In this document: in pieces, positions 20,350 to 23,684 of the stretch
Position numbering within the stretch: position 1 is the stretch's first letter
Layout of the letters: the number at the start of each line of letters is the position of its first letter
Source of the DNA: Candidatus Mnemosynella bozhongmuii
GTDB taxonomy: Archaea > Halobacteriota > Archaeoglobi > Mnemosynellales > Mnemosynellaceae
Direction: 5' to 3'
DNA length: 23,684 nt
Assembly: GCA_014361165.1 (NCBI GenBank)
Contig: JACIWD010000095.1
Coordinates: 1-23,684, forward strand
The notes under the pieces: model-generated
Told to the model about the DNA's origin: nothing
Databases searched by the model: none
The model's input: only the letters and a program-made list of their open reading frames with translations
Made by a program: the position numbers and the translations under genes

Positions 20350-21534
20350 ATGGCGCTCCTCCCGAACACCAACGGGAGGAGAATGGACGAGAGGCTTCGA
20401 AACCTGTTTCTCGGGACTCTTCCAGCTCTGCTCATATGCATTCTTCTTGATTTTGTTGCGGGAGGTTTTCTGGGAAAGTTTTTCGATAAAATCATGAGTT
20501 CCTATCCGCTCATTCTCATAATCCTTCCCGGTCTGATGGGTCTGAGAGGGAACATCTTTGGCACAATGGCATCAAGATTGACAACAATGCTGCATCTCGG
20601 AGAAATGGAGGCAACACTCAGAGATGAGAGAATTTCAAAAAACATATTTCTCAGCATGCTTCTCTCCCTCATCCCGATTCTAATTCTCTGGTTCATAGGT
20701 GTTCTGACACTCGGAAGCTCCGGAGCCGTGGAAATTCTGCTGATCGTCATCGTCTCAACAATCTTCACAACCCTCATTCTCGGCTATTCCACAGCAATTG
20801 CTGCAGTCATTCCCTACAGAAAAGGGATCGATCCCGATACCGTGGCTGCTCCTCTTGTCACCTCTGCAGGAGACCTCGTCACACTTCCCTTCCTCATTCT
20901 CTTCCTTCTCATTCACGAGAACTCTCCATCAACCTTTTACATTCTCACTCTCATCGCATTTGCAACCATTCTGGTTCTCTCAAGAAAAATCAGAAGAGGG
21001 GATTATGAGAGAAGAATTTTCAGAGAGGTTCTCCTGATTTTGGGTGTCCTCTCATTAATTTCAAGCATTTCTGGAGGTCTTCTGGAGCACTACAGCGAAA
21101 TAATATATGCATCTTTAATTTTCAGTGTTCTCTATCCTCCGATTGCTGACACAACCGGAAATTTCGGCTCCATAATAGGGGCAAAAACGTCAACGAGAAT
21201 TCATCTTGGAGAGATAGAGGGTTTCATGGACAGAGAGAGTCTTCTTGACATCTTCTCTCACTTTCTCACAGCATTTCCGATAGCTCTCCTCATGAATCTG
21301 ATGGGCATATTTGTGCTCAATCTCTTCACGGGAAAATCCGGAGAGATCATCCCTCTTTTCATCCTCTCCTATCCCTTTCTCATTCTTCTGAACATGATTT
21401 TTGCTTATTTCATTGCGAAAGGCTTTACAAGAATTGGCATGGATCCGGATAATGCGACTGTTCCGGTGATAACAACAATCGGTGATCTGAGTTCCGTGAT
21501 TTTCATAGTCCTCATGGCAGAAATGATGGTGTAA
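20350..21534 (+). CDS. Double-domain MgtE/SLC41-type divalent cation (Mg) transporter
   Basis: 394 aa if started at ATG 20350 (GGTGA five bases upstream; ATG 20347 adjoins it). A third start, ATG 20383, gives 383 aa and matches the beginning of the conserved region (MDERLRNLFLGTLPALL). It has two copies of the MgtE membrane domain: the first with PGLMGLRGNIFGTMASRLTT and DPDTVAAPLVTSAGDLV, the second with PPIADTTGNFGSIIGAKTST and DPDNATVPVITTIGDLSS. The DPD and GD acidic residues correspond to the ion-binding helices. About ten membrane segments in all. No N-terminal regulatory or CBS domain is present, as in SLC41-like archaeal proteins. Function as Mg or other divalent transport is from the family. 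A hairpin at the start may regulate it. Confidence 0.86.
   Translation: MALLPNTNGRRMDERLRNLFLGTLPALLICILLDFVAGGFLGKFFDKIMSSYPLILIILPGLMGLRGNIFGTMASRLTTMLHLGEMEATLRDERISKNIFLSMLLSLIPILILWFIGVLTLGSSGAVEILLIVIVSTIFTTLILGYSTAIAAVIPYRKGIDPDTVAAPLVTSAGDLVTLPFLILFLLIHENSPSTFYILTLIAFATILVLSRKIRRGDYERRIFREVLLILGVLSLISSISGGLLEHYSEIIYASLIFSVLYPPIADTTGNFGSIIGAKTSTRIHLGEIEGFMDRESLLDIFSHFLTAFPIALLMNLMGIFVLNLFTGKSGEIIPLFILSYPFLILLNMIFAYFIAKGFTRIGMDPDNATVPVITTIGDLSSVIFIVLMAEMMV
20356..20381 (+). promoter_or_regulatory. Perfect 9-bp hairpin hiding a ribosome-binding site of the Mg-transporter gene
   Basis: CTCCTCCCG (20356-20364) pairs with CGGGAGGAG (20373-20381) around an 8-nt loop AACACCAA. The right arm contains GGGAGGA, immediately before ATG 20383. 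The left arm can alternatively pair with GAGGA at 20343-20347, next to the two earlier ATGs. The structure is read from sequence; regulation is inference. Confidence 0.55.
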
Positions 21535-21550
21535 AAAAGAAGGGGGAGAA

Positions 21551-22567
21551 TCATCTTTTAATCTTTTCGAGAACCTCTGGATTGACCACGTTCTGCAGCT
21601 CCTCACCCTTGATGAATCTCGCAGCATTCTCTGCCCATTTCCTCTTCATGTCGTAGATTGAGTAGTTTGTGTACCATGCTGCGTGCGGAGTCAGGATGAC
21701 ATTCTTGAATTTTCTGATCGGATGGTCTTCGGGAAGCGGTTCGGTTTCATGAACATCCAGTCCGGCTGCAGAAACCTTTCCGCTCTCAAGAGCCCTCACC
21801 AAAGCATCGGTATCTATGACAGGACCTCTTGCCGTGTTCACTATGATGACTCCATCCTTCATCTTCTCAAATGCCTCATCGTTGATCATGTGATACGTTG
21901 GATACTCGCTCTCTCCCTCCCTGGTCAGAGGAGTGTGGATTGTAATTGCATCGGATTCTCTGAGGAGCGTTTCAAAATCGACCGCCTCCACCTTATCCAG
22001 GGCTTTGAAGACCCTTCCCGGAATGTATGGATCATATACAAGAATCCTTGCAAAGAATGGCTGGGCTTTTTTAACAACCTTTGAACCGATCTTTCCTGTA
22101 CCTATCACTCCGAGAGTCATCTCCTGCATGCAGGGAATGCTCCATCTCTCTCTGACGTAATCAAACCATCCGCCATTTCTAACGAGTTCATCGAGCTCTC
22201 TCACCCTTCTTATGAGTGTGAGCAGAAGTGTCATCGCATGGTCTGCAACCTGATCTCTTCCATACTCCGGAATGTTGCACACAATTATTCCGAGCTCTGT
22301 CGCAGCTCTCACGTCAATGTTATCGTAGCCTGCTCCGTGCCTCGAAATGAGCTTCAGATTCTTGAACTTCTGCATGGCTTCCCTGTCAAATTTCACGTAT
22401 GTGGTCAGAATGATGTCAGCATCCGGCGCAAGCTCGTACAGTTCATCAGCGCTCTTCACATCAAAGATCTGAAGATCAACTCCGAGAGGTTCGAGCACTT
22501 CCTTCTCTGGTTCGAAGAAATTCTCATCCGCATCAGTAATTACAACTTTATATTTCTTCTCGCTCAT
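21551..22567 (-). CDS. D-isomer-specific 2-hydroxyacid dehydrogenase (CtBP/SerA-like)
   Basis: 338 aa from the ATG at 22567 (MSEKKYKVV); a longer open frame of 20 residues has no support, and ATATTTTTAAACC (22588-22600, minus) lies about 27 bp before this ATG as a TATA box. N-terminal catalytic half, then the NAD-binding loop LGVIGTGKIGSKV, then the catalytic set: Arg in LISRHGAGYDNID, Glu in DVHETEPLP, His in TPHAAWYT. The mobile NTARGPVID segment is typical. There is no C-terminal ACT domain, so it is not a complete phosphoglycerate dehydrogenase; glyoxylate/hydroxypyruvate reductase, D-lactate dehydrogenase and CtBP-like roles all remain possible. Convergent with the Mg transporter gene. 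Confidence 0.9.
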   Translation of the reverse strand: MSEKKYKVVITDADENFFEPEKEVLEPLGVDLQIFDVKSADELYELAPDADIILTTYVKFDREAMQKFKNLKLISRHGAGYDNIDVRAATELGIIVCNIPEYGRDQVADHAMTLLLTLIRRVRELDELVRNGGWFDYVRERWSIPCMQEMTLGVIGTGKIGSKVVKKAQPFFARILVYDPYIPGRVFKALDKVEAVDFETLLRESDAITIHTPLTREGESEYPTYHMINDEAFEKMKDGVIIVNTARGPVIDTDALVRALESGKVSAAGLDVHETEPLPEDHPIRKFKNVILTPHAAWYTNYSIYDMKRKWAENAARFIKGEELQNVVNPEVLEKIKR

Positions 22568-22587
22568 GTGGGATGCTACGAAGGAGA

Positions 22588-22600
22588 GGTTTAAAAATAT
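22588..22600 (-). promoter_or_regulatory. TATA box of the hydroxyacid dehydrogenase gene
   Basis: Minus-strand ATATTTTTAAACC about 27 bp before the ATG at 22567, with no ribosome site between, as for a leaderless message. Confidence 0.5.
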
Positions 22601-22706
22601 TGTGAAAAAGTTTAACGAAGAACTCAAAGCAGGTTAATTTCGAAGATTCTGGTTGTATTTATAATTTCATTGATTTAAATTCCGCTGATGCAAAATATTG
22701 CACTGT

Positions 22707-22719
22707 CCTATTTTATAGG
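22707..22719. promoter_or_regulatory. Palindrome over the TATA box of the Nramp-like gene
   Basis: CCTAT TTT ATAGG: 5-bp perfect arms, overlapping TATTTTATAG, the only good TATA-like sequence about 45 bp before the gene. A repressor binding here would block promoter access; metal-responsive DtxR/MntR-type control is a guess from the gene's family. Confidence 0.35.
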
Positions 22720-22759
22720 TGGATTTTCAGTAAATTCCTCGGAATATCTCTGAATATCG

Positions 22760-23684
22760 ATGGAGGAGGTGAAAAATTTGAGTGATGAAATCAAGGAAAT
22801 CCATCTTCCAGATCCTCCAGAGATTCTAAAGCCGGAGTTTCTCAGAGCACAGGGGTGGAAAGGTAAGCTGAAGGCTGCTTTTGCGATGTTCGGACCGGGC
22901 GCAATCGTAGCATCAGCTACACTCGGAAGCGGAGAGGTCATCTGGGCACCGAGAGCAGCAGCGATTTTCGGGTTCACAATTATTTGGGCGTATGTATACG
23001 GAACAATCTTCAAATTTGGAGTTACCTATCCGATGGTGAGGTATATAACAGTCTCCGGAGAGAGTCCTGTTCAGAGGCTCAAGGACATTCCGCCGTTCAA
23101 CTGGGTTGTCTGGCTCTTTATAGTGATGATTCTCATATGCACGGCTTCATGGAATGCTGCATTCATAGGAATGAATGGTACATTGATGGTCTCGATGACA
23201 GGGATGGGAGACATCTTCACATGGGGAATGGCACTGATGCTCATAGCTCTTGCTCTTGTGCTCATAGGAAAATACGATGTGCTTGAGAAGGGTCAGGTCG
23301 CCATAGTTTTCGGCATAGTCATTGCAATGTGGATCGCCGTCATTATTGTTCGGCCAGACTGGATCGCATTTCTCAAAGGTCTCATTCCACAGGTTCCGGA
23401 ATATCCAGAGTGGATAAAGATGGAGTATCCTGAGATTGCAGCAAAGAATGTCTGGGTGGAGCTCGCAATGTACATGGGAGCTCTCGGAGGCGGTCTCTAC
23501 GATTATCTTGCATTCCTCAGATACGCAAGAGAGAGAGGATGGGGGATTCTTGCAGATGAGAATGCAAGCACACTGATAAGAGCGATTGAGTCAATTCCGA
23601 GAAACATGAAGATTCCGCTCGCCAGAACCAAAGAGAATGTTGAGAAAGCGATGGCATGGTTGAAAGCTCCGCTTTATGATCAGG
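22760..23684 (+). CDS. Nramp-related membrane transporter (3' end cut off by window)
   Basis: The first 308 codons are present and the gene runs off the right edge. ATG 22760 (MEEVKNLSDEIKE) has no ribosome site; an in-frame TTG at 22778 has GGAGGAGGTGA just before it and may be the real start. About six hydrophobic helices are visible. The first reads FGPGAIVASATLGSGEVIWA and is followed by RAAAIFGFTIIWAYVYG, placed as TM1 and TM2 of Nramp metal transporters. The classic DPGN metal-binding motif of TM1 is replaced by GSGE, as in a divergent Nramp-related group in archaea and planctomycetes. The substrate is therefore uncertain and may not be Mn or Fe. Later helices include GALGGGLYDYLAFLRYARER. 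Confidence 0.75.
   Translation, partial: MEEVKNLSDEIKEIHLPDPPEILKPEFLRAQGWKGKLKAAFAMFGPGAIVASATLGSGEVIWAPRAAAIFGFTIIWAYVYGTIFKFGVTYPMVRYITVSGESPVQRLKDIPPFNWVVWLFIVMILICTASWNAAFIGMNGTLMVSMTGMGDIFTWGMALMLIALALVLIGKYDVLEKGQVAIVFGIVIAMWIAVIIVRPDWIAFLKGLIPQVPEYPEWIKMEYPEIAAKNVWVELAMYMGALGGGLYDYLAFLRYARERGWGILADENASTLIRAIESIPRNMKIPLARTKENVEKAMAWLKAPLYDQ

Overview
The window looks like chromosomal DNA from a euryarchaeon, most likely a hyperthermophilic member of the Archaeoglobales. The evidence is a canonical archaeal histone, a pyruvoyl-dependent arginine decarboxylase, four-subunit archaeal 2-oxoacid:ferredoxin oxidoreductase, a tRNA-Tyr with a 3'-of-anticodon intron, TATA-box promoters with very short or absent leaders, GGAGGTGA-type ribosome sites, and the Glu/Arg-rich (GAG, AGG, AGA) codon style of thermophiles. 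The genus assignment is inference from gene content only.

Layout. (a) 1-2404, minus strand: the start of a type I CRISPR-Cas operon, cas6, cas8 (Cst1/CXXC-CXXC type) and a truncated cas7 (Cst2/DevR type), joined by 4-nt overlaps. No repeat-spacer array lies in the window. (b) 2478-4733: pyruvoyl arginine decarboxylase, a PDDEXK-like nuclease, a YdjM/DUF457 membrane protein and a stand-alone DUF5591 (archaeosine-synthase-like) protein. (c) 4799-8239: a tight plus-strand operon of a duplicated ferredoxin-MvhD fusion protein, MetV, MetF and an eIF2B-like protein. The 3' end of the last gene is itself a tRNA-Thr gene. (d) 8425-11212: a small ferredoxin with a His-substituted cluster motif, an MFS transporter, the histone and a membrane-anchored TPR protein. 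(e) 11241-14054, minus strand: porB-porA-porG-porD. (f) 14221-17633: azlCD amino-acid exporter, divergent from a glcD/glcF-type 2-hydroxyacid dehydrogenase pair. (g) 17634-23684: an SDR reductase, a repeat-rich gap, intron-bearing tRNA-Tyr, a CHASE4 histidine kinase, a double MgtE-type Mg transporter, a D-isomer 2-hydroxyacid dehydrogenase and the start of a divergent Nramp-related transporter.

How the genes may work together. GlcD/GlcF-type oxidation of a 2-hydroxyacid such as D-lactate would give a 2-oxoacid that the Por complex can oxidise to an acyl-CoA with reduced ferredoxin. The metVF operon carries an electron-transfer protein with four ferredoxin-type cluster motifs and two MvhD-like domains. 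This resembles the HdrA/MvhD-linked MetFV methylene-tetrahydrofolate reductase of acetogens, pared down to one fusion protein.

Most notable: the eIF2B-like reading frame has no stop until just past a complete tRNA-Thr, so its last 26 codons are mostly tRNA; the tandem ferredoxin-MvhD protein with metVF; a perfect 9-bp hairpin at the start of the Mg transporter that can hide a ribosome site; and an abrupt base-composition change exactly between cas6 and cas8. There is no gene-free stretch over 300 bases. The longest is 18354-18614, which holds promoters, repeats and a possible small RNA.
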